NCBI RefSeq assembly: GCF_007828835.1
Contig: NZ_VIVL01000006.1
Location: 124,001-188,000 of the forward strand
Length of the DNA stretch: 64,000 bases
Reading direction: 5' to 3'
Source: Variovorax beijingensis
GTDB taxonomy: Bacteria > Pseudomonadota > Gammaproteobacteria > Burkholderiales > Burkholderiaceae_C
Shown: positions 44,572 through 55,500 of the stretch, piece by piece
Layout: each line of letters begins with the position of its first letter
How positions within the stretch are numbered: the first letter of the stretch is position 1
Program-made: the position numbers and the translations under genes
Notes under the pieces: model-generated
What the model saw: only the letters and a program-made list of their open reading frames with translations
Told to the model about the DNA's origin: nothing
The model's database searches: none

Positions 44572-47500
44572 TCACTCCTTACGCAGCCAGTTGCCGAAGG
44601 CGCGGCTCAGCAGGCCGTCGCCGCGCGCCGCACCCTTGAGGTTGCCGAGCGGCAGTTTTCCGAGATCCGAGAGCTCCGCGTCCTCCGCGGCCTGGTGCGC
44701 GGACGAGGCGATCTGCCCGAGGTTCTCGAACAGGTAGCGGCGCGACTGCACGCGGTAGCCCAGCGTCGTCTCGGCCTGCTGGATCGCACGCAGCACCAGC
44801 AGCGAATCTCCGCCGAGGTCGAAGAAGTTGTCGCTTGGGCGGATGTCGTTGACATCGATCCCGATCACCGAGGCCCAGATCTGCGCGAGCCGCGCGTGCT
44901 CGGGGTTCAGGATGGTGCTTTCCGCCGCGGCACCGGCCGGCGCATCCACCGGCGCCGCAGCCCTGAGCGGATCGACGGCGGCGAGCCTGCGCAGGTAGAC
45001 GGCGCTCGCGGAGCCTTCTTCGCTCGCAAGCTCGGCCAGCGAGGCCTCGGGGCGATCAGCCACTTTCTGCAGCAGTTCGAGATAGCGGTCGCGCAGCTGT
45101 GCCCCGGTCTCGCGCAGGTAGATGTCGGCGTTGTAGATCAGTGCGCCTTCCAGCCCGTGCGGCTTGTCCATCAGCCACACGCCGATGTCGTCGGTGGCGC
45201 CGCGCTGCATCAGGTGCAGCTGCCGCGTCTGCAGGCTGCCGAGCCGGCGCGCACGGTCGCGCGCATCCTGGAAAGAGAACATCGCCTGGTAGGGCCCGAC
45301 CGCGCGGATGCGCGCGGCCAGAGCGGGCTCCGCCATCAGGCGCTCGAACGGCACCTGCTGGTAGTTCATGAGCGAGAGAAGCTCGCGCTTCACGTAGCGC
45401 ATGAACTCCGGGAGCGGCTGTTGCAGGCCGACCTGCAGCGACACCGGCAGCACGTTGTTGAAGAAGCCCATCACGTCCTCGGTCTCGGGCTGCTGCCGGC
45501 CCCGCACCGGGTTGGCGATGACGATGGTCTCGGACCTGATGATGCTGCTCATGGCAAACGCATACACGCCGAAGGTCAGCATGCTGAGCGTCACGTCCAT
45601 GTCGCGCGCCACCTTGCGCAGTTGCTGCGTGACGGCGAGGTCGACGCGGATCCAGTGGGCGCCGCCCTGGCCGCTCTTGCCGGCGCGCCGCGGCATGTCG
45701 GTGTTGGGCAGGCGCGGCATCGGCGCGCTTGCAAAGCGCTTGAGCCAGAAGTCGAGCTGGTCCTGGAACGAGGGCTCCTTCATCCAGCTGGCCAGCCACT
45801 CGGCATAGTCGCCCTGCGTGGTGGCGATGGGCGCGAGCGCATGCGGCCGGCCGCGCTCCGCCGCGTCGTAGATGGCGGAGAGTTCGCGCTGCAGCAGGTC
45901 GAAGGACCAGCCGTCCCAGATCAGGTGGTGCGGCACGAAGACGAACACATGCTCGTGCACGTCGAGCTGGAACACCGCCGCATGCAGCATCGGCGCGCGG
46001 TGGATGTCGATCGGCCGGTCGGCGAGCTCCTGCATGCGTTCGGCCAGCTCGGCCTCGCGCTGGTCGGCCGGCAGGTTGCGCAGGTCGATGAAGGGCAGCG
46101 AGAAATCCACCGACTCCGCGATCAGCTGGGCCGGCTGGCCGGTGTGCGGATCGGTGCCCATGCGGGTGCGCATGGCGGGCTGGCGGCGGATGATTTCCTT
46201 GAACGCGGCCTCGAAGCGCTGCGCATCGAAGACGCCGGTCAGGCGCTGCGCCGCGGGCGCGTTGTAGACCGAGCGGCCCGGGTGCAGGTCTTCCATGAAG
46301 CGGATGCGCTCCTGCGCGGGCGTGAGCGGTGCAGTCTTGCGGTCCATGCGGCAGGGCAGCGGTGCCTGCGCGCCGGCGCCCGCGTTCTGCAGGCCCTCGA
46401 CCACGGCGGCCAGCTTCTCGGGCGTGGGCGCCTCGAACAGCGAGCGCAGCGGCAGCGTGATCTGGAATTCGCGGCTCAGAAGCGTGGTCAGGCGCGAGGC
46501 CAGCAGCGAATGCCCGCCCATCGTGAAGAAGTCGTCGCGCATGTCCAGGCCCGGCAGGCTCAGCACCTTTTCCATGGTGGCGAGCACCTTGCGTTCGCAT
46601 TCGGTGCGCGGGCCGGCGCCGCGCCGCGCCTCGTCGCGCGACACCGCCTGCGGCGCGGGCAGCGAGATGCGGTCGATCTTGCCGTTGGGCAGCGTGGGCA
46701 GTGCGTCCAGCGCCACCACGTGCTGCGGCAGCATGAAGGCCGGCAGGTGTTCGCGCAGGTGCGCCATCAGCACGTCCAGTTCGAAGTCGACACCGGGCGT
46801 CAGCGCCAGGTAGGCCACCAGCCGGACATCGCCCGGGCTGTCTTCGCGCGCCACCACCACGCAGCGCGACACGCCGGCCACCTCGCAGCAGCGTGCCTCG
46901 ATCTCGCCGGGCTCGATGCGGTAGCCCCGCACCTTGAGCTGGAAGTCGAGCCGGCCCAGGTGCTCGATGAGCCCGTCGTTGCGCCAGCGGCCGCGGTCGC
47001 CGGTGCGGTACACCGTCTTGGCGCTGCCGAAGATGCGCGCGGCAACGAAGCGCTCGGCCGTGAGTTCGGGGCGGTCGATGTAGCCCAGTGCGAGGCCGTC
47101 GCCTGCGATGCAGATCTCGCCCGGCACGCCGATCGGGCAGGGCTGCAGGTCGGCATCGAGGATCCATATCTCGGTGTTGTCGACCGGGTGGCCGATCGAC
47201 ACGCCGCGCGATGCGACGACATCGGGGCGCACCAGCCAGGCCGTGGAATACACGGTGGTCTCGGTCGGCCCGTAGCCGTTCCAGAATTCGTCCGTGCGCT
47301 CGCACAGCGCGAGCGCCATGCTGGGCCGCAGCGCTTCGCCGCCGGTCCAGCCGCGGAAACCGGGCGCGCCGGGCCACTGGGCGTCGAGCAGCAGCTGCCA
47401 CATGCCGGGCGTGGCCTGCAGGAAAGTGATGCGCTCTTCCTTGAGCAGCCGGCACAGGCGGTTGCCGTCCATGGCCACCTCGCGCTGCACCATCACGATC

Positions 47501-49572
47501 TCGGAGCCGCCCGACAGCGGCAGCAGCAGGTCCGGCACCGCCATGTCGAAGGACAGGGTGGTCACCGCGGCGATCCGGTCGTTTGCGCTCAGGCCCGACT
47601 TGCGCTGCATCCACTGCAGCAGGACCACCACCGAATGGTGCCGCGCACACACGCCCTTGGGCACGCCGGTGGAGCCCGAGGTGTAGATCACGTAGGCGCC
47701 GTCGTCGGGGCCGGCATCGTCGCCGCTCGGCGGCAGCGGCTCGCCGCTTTCCTGCTGCCAGGCGCTGTGGCGGTCGATCTCGAACACCCGCTCGGCCGCG
47801 TCGGCGCGCCAGTTGCGCGGCGCCGCCCCGATGTCCGACGAGGTCAGCAGCAGGCAGAGCCCGGCGTCCCTGGCGTAGTGCTCGAGCCGAGCCTGCGGAA
47901 ACCCGGGATCGAGCGGCACGTAGGCCGCGCCCGCCTTGAGCACGGCCACCAGCGCGGTGACCATCTCGATGCTGCGCTCCAGGCACAGCCCCACGCGCTC
48001 GCCGCGGCGGACACCGCGCGCGCGCAGCGCCCGCGCCAGGCGGTTGGACTCGGCATCGAGCTCGGCATAGCTGCAGACCCGCGCACCGTCGCGCACCGCG
48101 GGGCGCTCGGGCTGCAGCGGCACGCGCGCCAGGAAGCGGGCCAGTGCATGCGGCGCGCTCTCCAGCGGCGTGCGCGGCGGCTGCAGCGCGACCAATTCCT
48201 GCGCGGCCTCGGCCGACAGCACCTCGAGCCGGCCGACCGTCTCGCCGGGGTTGCGCACCGCCGAGCGGAGCACGCACTCGAAGATGTCGAGCCAGCGCTG
48301 CACCGTGGCCTCGTCGAACAGGTCCGAGTTGTACTGCGCCTCGATCTGCAGGCCGCCGTCGAGCGGACGCAGGTTCAGGAAGAGCTCGAAGTTCTCGTAC
48401 TGGCGCGCGATCGTGTCCTGTGCGACTTCGAGGCCCGGGAAGGTTTGCGCGCTGCTTGCCACGTCGGGGTCGACGTTGAACGCCACGCTCACCAGCGGCA
48501 GCCGGCTCGGGTCGCGCTGCAGCGACAGCTTGCCCAGCAAGGCGCCATAGGTGAGCGCCTGGTGCTCGAAGGCGTCGAGCACCGTGGTGCTGCATTCGCT
48601 CAGCATGGCATCGAAGCGAAGCTGGGCATGAACCGCCACGCGCAGCGGCAGCAGGTTCACGCAGTGGCCCACCAGGCCGGGCATGTCGCGCGCGACCTGG
48701 CCCGACGCGGGGATGCCCACCACGATGTCGTCCTGCCCCGTGAGCCGGTGCAGCGTGGCGATGAAGCCGCTGAACAGGCCCGCGAACAGGCTGGCGCCGG
48801 TCTTCGCGCTCATGGAGCGCAGGCTGCTCACGAGGCGGCGGTCGAGCAGGCGCTCGGCGCGCTGCGAATGGAAGGTGCGCACGGCGGGCCGCGGATGGTC
48901 CACCGGCAGTTCGAGCACGGGCAGGGTGCCGCCGGCGAAGCGCTCCAGCCAGTAGTCCACGTGCGGCTGCATGTCCGGATGCGCGGCCTCGGCGGCTTCC
49001 TCTGCCGCGAACTCCGCATAGCTGGGCGCGGCCTTCAGTGGCTGGCCGCTGCCGGCCTGCTCGGCATAGAGATGGCCGAGCTGCTCGGTGATGACCATCC
49101 AGGACCAGCCGTCGCACACCACGTGGTGGGCCGACATCACGAGTTCATGCTCGGCCTCGCCCAGCCTGCAGAGCACCGCGCGGAACAGCGGGCCGTGCTC
49201 CAGCGAGAAGGGCGTGCAGACCGCTTCGTCGTGCGCGGCCTTCAGCGCCTGCTCGCGGGCCTCGGGCAGGAGGCCGCTGAGGTCCTGCTGCTCCAGCAGG
49301 CCTTCGCCGGGCCGGCCGACCAGCATGCAGCTGCCGTCCGGCGAGATGGTGGCGCGCAGCGCCTGGTGGCGCTCGACCAGCCGCGCAACGGCACGTCCCA
49401 TGGCGGCGGTGTCCAGCGGCCCGCGCAGGCGCAGCAGCACCGATTCGTTGTAGGCCAGCGAGGCGTCGGTGCTCATCGTCGCGCCGAGCCAGATCTCGCG
49501 CTGCGATTCGGTTGTCGGTATGACGCACTCGATGAGGCCGCCGGTGGCGGCGGGGCGGAGAACGGCGTTCAT
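44572..49572 (-). CDS. NRPS, domains C-A-PCP-C-PCP, no thioesterase
   Basis: A 1666-residue peptide synthetase. C1 (about 15-440) has HHVVCDGWSW; A (about 470-980) has YTSGSTGVPKG; PCP1 serine is in MGGHSLLASRL near 1019; C2 (about 1075-1500) has HHLIWDGWSF; PCP2 serine is in LGGDSLLVL near 1587. Both condensation sites are intact. Adenylation pocket residues read by eye are D-M-P-Q-W-G-G-V-Y with lysine; I cannot match this to a known substrate. There is no second A domain to load PCP2 and no thioesterase or reductase, so release must use another enzyme. The start overlaps the upstream megagene by four bases. Confidence 0.92.
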   Translation of the reverse strand: MNAVLRPAATGGLIECVIPTTESQREIWLGATMSTDASLAYNESVLLRLRGPLDTAAMGRAVARLVERHQALRATISPDGSCMLVGRPGEGLLEQQDLSGLLPEAREQALKAAHDEAVCTPFSLEHGPLFRAVLCRLGEAEHELVMSAHHVVCDGWSWMVITEQLGHLYAEQAGSGQPLKAAPSYAEFAAEEAAEAAHPDMQPHVDYWLERFAGGTLPVLELPVDHPRPAVRTFHSQRAERLLDRRLVSSLRSMSAKTGASLFAGLFSGFIATLHRLTGQDDIVVGIPASGQVARDMPGLVGHCVNLLPLRVAVHAQLRFDAMLSECSTTVLDAFEHQALTYGALLGKLSLQRDPSRLPLVSVAFNVDPDVASSAQTFPGLEVAQDTIARQYENFELFLNLRPLDGGLQIEAQYNSDLFDEATVQRWLDIFECVLRSAVRNPGETVGRLEVLSAEAAQELVALQPPRTPLESAPHALARFLARVPLQPERPAVRDGARVCSYAELDAESNRLARALRARGVRRGERVGLCLERSIEMVTALVAVLKAGAAYVPLDPGFPQARLEHYARDAGLCLLLTSSDIGAAPRNWRADAAERVFEIDRHSAWQQESGEPLPPSGDDAGPDDGAYVIYTSGSTGVPKGVCARHHSVVVLLQWMQRKSGLSANDRIAAVTTLSFDMAVPDLLLPLSGGSEIVMVQREVAMDGNRLCRLLKEERITFLQATPGMWQLLLDAQWPGAPGFRGWTGGEALRPSMALALCERTDEFWNGYGPTETTVYSTAWLVRPDVVASRGVSIGHPVDNTEIWILDADLQPCPIGVPGEICIAGDGLALGYIDRPELTAERFVAARIFGSAKTVYRTGDRGRWRNDGLIEHLGRLDFQLKVRGYRIEPGEIEARCCEVAGVSRCVVVAREDSPGDVRLVAYLALTPGVDFELDVLMAHLREHLPAFMLPQHVVALDALPTLPNGKIDRISLPAPQAVSRDEARRGAGPRTECERKVLATMEKVLSLPGLDMRDDFFTMGGHSLLASRLTTLLSREFQITLPLRSLFEAPTPEKLAAVVEGLQNAGAGAQAPLPCRMDRKTAPLTPAQERIRFMEDLHPGRSVYNAPAAQRLTGVFDAQRFEAAFKEIIRRQPAMRTRMGTDPHTGQPAQLIAESVDFSLPFIDLRNLPADQREAELAERMQELADRPIDIHRAPMLHAAVFQLDVHEHVFVFVPHHLIWDGWSFDLLQRELSAIYDAAERGRPHALAPIATTQGDYAEWLASWMKEPSFQDQLDFWLKRFASAPMPRLPNTDMPRRAGKSGQGGAHWIRVDLAVTQQLRKVARDMDVTLSMLTFGVYAFAMSSIIRSETIVIANPVRGRQQPETEDVMGFFNNVLPVSLQVGLQQPLPEFMRYVKRELLSLMNYQQVPFERLMAEPALAARIRAVGPYQAMFSFQDARDRARRLGSLQTRQLHLMQRGATDDIGVWLMDKPHGLEGALIYNADIYLRETGAQLRDRYLELLQKVADRPEASLAELASEEGSASAVYLRRLAAVDPLRAAAPVDAPAGAAAESTILNPEHARLAQIWASVIGIDVNDIRPSDNFFDLGGDSLLVLRAIQQAETTLGYRVQSRRYLFENLGQIASSAHQAAEDAELSDLGKLPLGNLKGAARGDGLLSRAFGNWLRKE

Positions 49573-52500
49573 GCTGCGGCCTTTCCATTGATGAGGGGGG
49601 AGGGGCTCGCGGCGTCGGGCACGTACCAAAAGGGCTGGCCGTCGACGTCGCGGGCGAGCACGGAGCCGTCTTCCTCGCAGCGCTTGCGGTAGTCGAAACC
49701 CGTGATCACCGTGGCGCGGCGCGGCAGGAAGCCGGATTCCTGCATCTCGGCCACCGACTCCTTGAAGACGCGCTGGATGGTGGCGATGTCCTCGGCGCTG
49801 TGCGCGCTGGTGAGGAAGCAGGGGAAGTTGTCCAGGATGTGCACGCCGCGGCTGCGCATCATGGCGAACAGCAGGTCCTGCAGCGGATGCTCCTCGAGCC
49901 AGCTCACGCGCCAGAGCGAGGCGAACTGGCGGATCGCGATCGGCGCACCCACCTCGGCGCACCAGGCCGTGAGCTCGTCGGCCATGGCGGCGGTGCTGCC
50001 TGTGAGGCCGGCCTGCAGCGAGGGGCCGGCTTCCTTCAGGTGCGTGAGCGAAGCCTTGGCCGCGGCCAGCGCGAGCGGATGCCGCACGAAGGTGCCGGCA
50101 AAGTAGGTCACGCCGACGCCGGGAATCGAGTCGTCGCCGTACTGCCAGGCGCCGCCGTCGAGCGCGTCCATGAAGGCCCGTTTGCCGGCGATCACGCCCA
50201 CCGGAAAGCCGCCGCCGATCACCTTGCCGTAGGTGGCGAGGTCGGCACGCACGCCGAACAGTTCCTGCGCGCCGCCAAGGCCGACGCGAAAGCCCGTGAT
50301 GACCTCGTCGAAGATGAAGCAGGTGCCGCTCTTCTCGGTGATGGCGCGCACTTCCTGCAAAAACTCGCGCGGCTGGAAGTCGGGCCGGCGGCTTTGCACC
50401 GGCTCGGCCAGCACCGCGGCCAGGTCGTCGGCGTTCTCGCGGATGAAGGCCAGCGCCTCCGCCGTGCCGTAGTCCAGCACGCGGATGTCGCCGAACATGC
50501 CGCTCATCACGCCCGGCGCGGCCGACAGGCCACGGCCGCCCTTGCCGGCGCGCACCAGCACCTCGTCGAAGGTGCCATGGTAGGAGCCGGTGAACACCAC
50601 CACGGTGCTGCGCCCGGTGACCGTGCGCGCGATGCGCAGCGCGGCCATCACGGCTTCCGAGCCGGTGTTGCACAGGGCGGCGCGGTCGCAGCCCGTGAGC
50701 TCGCAGATGAGGCCGGTGACGTCGGCCGCCAGCGGATGCTGCGGCCCGATCTCGTAGCCCGCATCGAGCTGCTTGCGCACCGCTTCCTGCACGAAGTCGG
50801 GCTGCCAGCCGAACATGTTCATGCCGAAGCCGTTGAGGGCGTCGACGTATTCGTTGCCATCCAGGTCCCAGAGCCTGGAGCCCTTGGAGCGCTCGATGAC
50901 GATCTGGTAGGTGATCTCCTTGGTCAGCGGCCGGAAGCCGTTGACCACGCGCGGGTCGGCCATGTGCGGCCGGTTGGCCTGCGTGAACTGCTTGCTCTTT
51001 TGCGTGCGCTCCACATAGCGCCGCATGAAGGCCGCGAGCCGCGCCTTCTGCCGGCCGCTCGGCTCGGCGGTGCGCTGGGTGTGGATGCGCGCGATCGCGC
51101 CGAAGGCCTTGGTGACGTCGTAGCGCTGCGGTTCCCTGGCCGGTGCTTCGTCGGCGGCGGGCTGCGCCGCGACGGTGGCGGCGGCAGCGGTGCTTGCGGC
51201 AGCCGCCGGCATGGCGGGCGCAGCGGGCAGCGCGTCCATGCCTGCGCCCGACAGCAGCGCGAGCTGGCGCCGCATCAGTTCCATCTGCTGCGCCACCAGC
51301 TGCACGATCGGCCCGCTGCCGATGTCGCCGCCAGCGGCCGGTGCGGTCACCCCGGGCAGGAACGCGGCCGGCGGCTGCGCGGCCGCCACCTGCACCGGCG
51401 CGGCCATGGTCAGCGGCACCGCGGCGGTGGATGCAGGCACGGCCGCAACCACGGGCTCGGGCGGCAGGCTCTCGCGCAGGAACGCGGACAGGGTGTCGAA
51501 GCTGCGGTAGTTCTCCATGAGCTGGCGAAAGCTCAGGTTCACCTTGAAGCGTTTCTTGATCTGCGTGGCGACCTGCGTCAGCGTGAGCGAATCCAGGCCC
51601 AGCTCGCCGAAGGCGGCATGTCCCTCGGCCTGCATCATGTCGATGCCGGAGATGTCCTCGAACAGGGATCGCAAGCGCGCGTCCATGGACTCGGTGGACG
51701 CGGTGGAAGCAGGTGAAGGAAGTGGCGGGGACACTGCAGCTGTCACGGTCGGCTCCAAGAAGGTGGGTGGAACGGAGAGCGCGGGCGCGGATGGGGCAAC
51801 GGCCAGCGAGGCCGGCGGCGAAACTGGCGGCACGATGGCCGGGCTCGCCGCAGCCGCTGCGATGTCGACCCAGAAACGCTTGCGTTCGAAGGGATAGGTG
51901 GGCAGGCGCACGCGCTGTGCGCCGGTACGAACGGAAAGGCGCGACAGCTCCACGTCCGCGCCGCATGTCCAGAGGCGGGCCAGCGCCAGGCGCAGCGTGC
52001 GGGCCTCGTCGGCGGGCTCGCCGTGCAGCAGCGGCATCACTTCGGCCGCGCCGTGCTGGCGCACCAGCGTGGCCAGCGTGTTGCGGGGGCCCACTTCGAT
52101 GAAGAGCGGGCGGGCCGCCTGCGCCATGGCGCTGCGCACGGCGGGCGAGAACTGGACGGTGCTGCGCAGGTGGCGGGCCCAGTAGGCGGGGCTGGTGGCC
52201 TCGGCGTCCTCGAGCAGGCGGCCCGTGAGCGTCGAGAAGATCGGCACCGTGGGCGCATGCAGCGCCACCTCGCCGACCAGCGCCTCGAACGGCGCGACGG
52301 CGCCATCCATCATCGAGGAATGGAAGGCATGCGAGGTCTGCAGCTGGCGGCTCGCGATGTCCTCTTCCTGCAGCGAGGCGCGCAGCGTTTCGATCGCGTC
52401 GAACGGGCCGGCCACCACGCAGGCCGTGGGGCCGTTGTCCGCGGCCAGCGAGAGCAGCGGGCCGAGCCGGGCCGAGAGTTCGGCCGCGCCCAGGCGCACC

Positions 52501-55500
52501 GACAGCATCGCGCCCGCGGGCTGCGCCTGCATGAGCGCGCCGCGGCGGGCCACCAGCCGGGCCGCGTCTTCCAGCCGCATCACGCCGGCGATCACCGCGG
52601 CAACGAACTCGCCCACGCTGTGCCCGATGAGCGCATGCGGCCGCACGCCCAGCGAGAGCAGCCGGCGCGCCAGCGCGTACTCGATGGCGAAGATCGCGGG
52701 CTGCGTGACGGCGGTGGGCAGCAGCGCCTGCGGGTCGTCGCCGAACATGCGCTCGCGCAGGTCGAAATCCACCGCGCTGCCGAAGGCCTTCAGGCAGGTG
52801 TCGAAGGCGGCCGCGAACACCGGGTCGTTAGCATGCAGGATCTTGCCCATGCCGGTGTACTGCGCACCCTGGCCCGGAAACATCAGCACCGGCTGCGGCG
52901 CGCGCGCATCGACGCGGCCGCTGGCGCGCCACGGGCTGTCGCCTGCGCGCAGCGCGGCCACGGCTTGTGCGGCATCGCCGGCCACCACCGCGCGGCGGAA
53001 GGCATGCGCCTTGCGGCCCACGCTCAGCGTATAGGCGACATCGGCCAGCGGCACGCCGGGCGTGGCATCGAGATGCGCGGCCAGCTGTTCCGTGGCCACG
53101 GCCAGCGCGGCTTCCGAGCGGGCCGAGATCGGCAGCACCTGCGGCCCTGAGGCGCTGGCCGAGGTGGGCCGCGCGGGTGCTTCCTCGAGGATGACGTGCG
53201 CATTGGTGCCGCCCACGCCGAAGGCGCTGACGCCGGCGCGCCGCGGCTGGCCGGTGCGCGGCCAGGCCTGCAGGCTGCCGCTCACGTAGAAGGGCGTGCG
53301 CGCGAAGTCGATCGCCGGGTTGGGCGCGCTGAAGTGCGCGGTCGGCGGAATCGCTTCATGGTGCAGCGAGAGCGCCGCCTTGATGAGGCCGGCCGCTCCC
53401 GCGGCCGTCACCATGTGGCCGACGTTGCTCTTGAGCGAGCCGAGCGTGCAGTAGCCGAGCGCGCCGGTGTGCTCGGCATAGGCGCAGGTCAGCGCCTCGA
53501 CCTCGACGGGGTCGCCCATCGGCGTGGCGGTGCCGTGCGCCTCGACGTAGGAGATGCTGCGCGCGTCCACGTTGGCCGCCGCCAGCGCCGCGCGGATCAC
53601 CGCGGCCTGCCCGTCCACGCTGGGCGCGGTGAAGCTGGCCTTGGTGCCGCCGTCGTTGTTGACGCAGGCGCTGCGCAGCACCGCGTAGATGGTGTCGCCG
53701 TCGGCCTGCGCATCGGCCAGGCGCTTGAGCAGCACCACCGCGGCGCCGTCGCTGAAGACCGTGCCCTGCGCCTGCGCGTCGAAGCTGCGCGTGTGCCCGT
53801 CGGGCGAGAGCATCGAGCCTTCCTGGTACAGGTAGCCGCTGCGCGGCGGGCAGGTGACGGAAGCGCCGCCGGCCAGCGCCATGTAGCACTGGCCGGTGCG
53901 CAGTGCGTGGAAGGCATGGGCCACGGCCACCAGCGAGGTCGAGCAGGCGGTATGGATGCTCACCGCCGGCCCCGTCAGATTGAGCCGGTTGGCCACGCGC
54001 GTGGTGATGTAGTCCTTCTCGTTGGCCAGCATCACCTGGAACTCGCCCACCGCTTCGATCAGGTCGGGCCGCGTGGCGACGTGGCGCTGGAAGTAGCTGG
54101 CGTTGTACATGCCGGCATACACGCCCACCGGGCCCGGTGCGGCATCGGGCACGTAGCCCGCGCGCTCCAGGCATTCCCAGCAGATCTCGAGGAACACGCG
54201 CTGCTGCGGGTCCATCAGCGCGGCTTCCTTCGGGCCGATGCCGAAGAAGGCGGCATCGAAGTTCTCGATGCCCTCGATCACGCCGCGGGCCCGCACGTAG
54301 GCCGGGTCCTTGCGCAGCGCTTCGCTCACGCCGGCATCGAGCGTGTCGTCGTCGAAGAAGCTGATGGTGTCGCGGCCGGCGACGAGGTTCTCCCAGAACT
54401 GCTCGACATCGGCCGCCCCCGGGAAGCGGCCCGCGGTGGCGATCAGCGCGATGGCCTCCGACATGTGGGCGTCGGGCTCGGCGAGCGGCTGTTGTTGCGG
54501 CTCGTGCCCCGTGCGCGGCACTGCGGCCGGTGCGGGTGCCGCATCGTCGGCGCCGGCCGTCTCCAGTTCGGCGGCGATGGCGCTCGGCGTCGGATGGCGG
54601 AAGAACAGGTTGGTCGACAGCGGCTGCGCGCTGTCCTGCTGCAATTCGGCCAACACCTGCAGCACGCGCAGCGAGTCGCCGCCCAGGTCGAAGAAGTTGT
54701 CGTTGCGCCCCACCTTCTCGATGTGCAGGGCGCGGGCGAAAGCTTCGCACACGCGCTGCTCGGCGGCGCTGCGCGCTTCCTCGAAGGGCTGCGCGAGATC
54801 GGGCCGCTCGGCCGCCGGTTCGGGCAGCGCGCGGCGGTCGAGCTTGCCGTTGGGCGTGACCGGCAGCTGCGCAAGCCAGACCTGCGCGGAGGGCAGCAGC
54901 GCCGCAGGCAGGCGCGCGGCCAGGTGCGCGCGCAGGGCATCCCACGAGAGCCTGTGCGAGCGCGCGACGAGGTAGGCCACCAGCCGCAGCTGCCCATCGG
55001 CGTCGGGCCGCGCATCGACGGCGCAGGCCTGGATCGCGGGATGCGAGAGGATGGCCATCTCGACCTCGCCGGTCTCGATGCGGTGGCCGTGGATCTTGAC
55101 CTGGCCGTCGCGCCGGCCGATGAATTCGAGGGTGCCGTCAGGCAGCCAGCGCGCCAGGTCGCCGGTGCGGTAGAGGCGCTCGCCCGGCGCGCCGAACGGA
55201 TCGGGCACGAAGCGTTCCGCGGTCAATTGCGGCTGCCGCAGGTAGCCGCGCGCCAGCCCGTGCCCGCCGATGCACAGCTCGCCCACCAACCCGGTCGGCA
55301 GCAGGTCCATCGAAGGGCTCAGCACGCGCAGCACGGTGTCCTTGATGGGCCGGCCGAGCGGCACCGAGCGCAGCTCGGCGGGCAGTGCCGGAATGCGGTG
55401 GGTGGCCGCGAAGGTGGTGCATTCGGTCGGCCCGTAGCCGTTGCTGAGCGCAAGCGCAGGAAGCGCGGCCAGCGCGCGCCGCACGTGCGGCACCGAGAGC

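Noticed and set aside
43807..49692. Plus-strand open frame of 1961 codons opposite the NRPS gene
   Set aside because: It is an antisense shadow of high-GC coding DNA: histidine/arginine/glutamine-rich composition, no domain, no ribosome site, and it spans several real genes.
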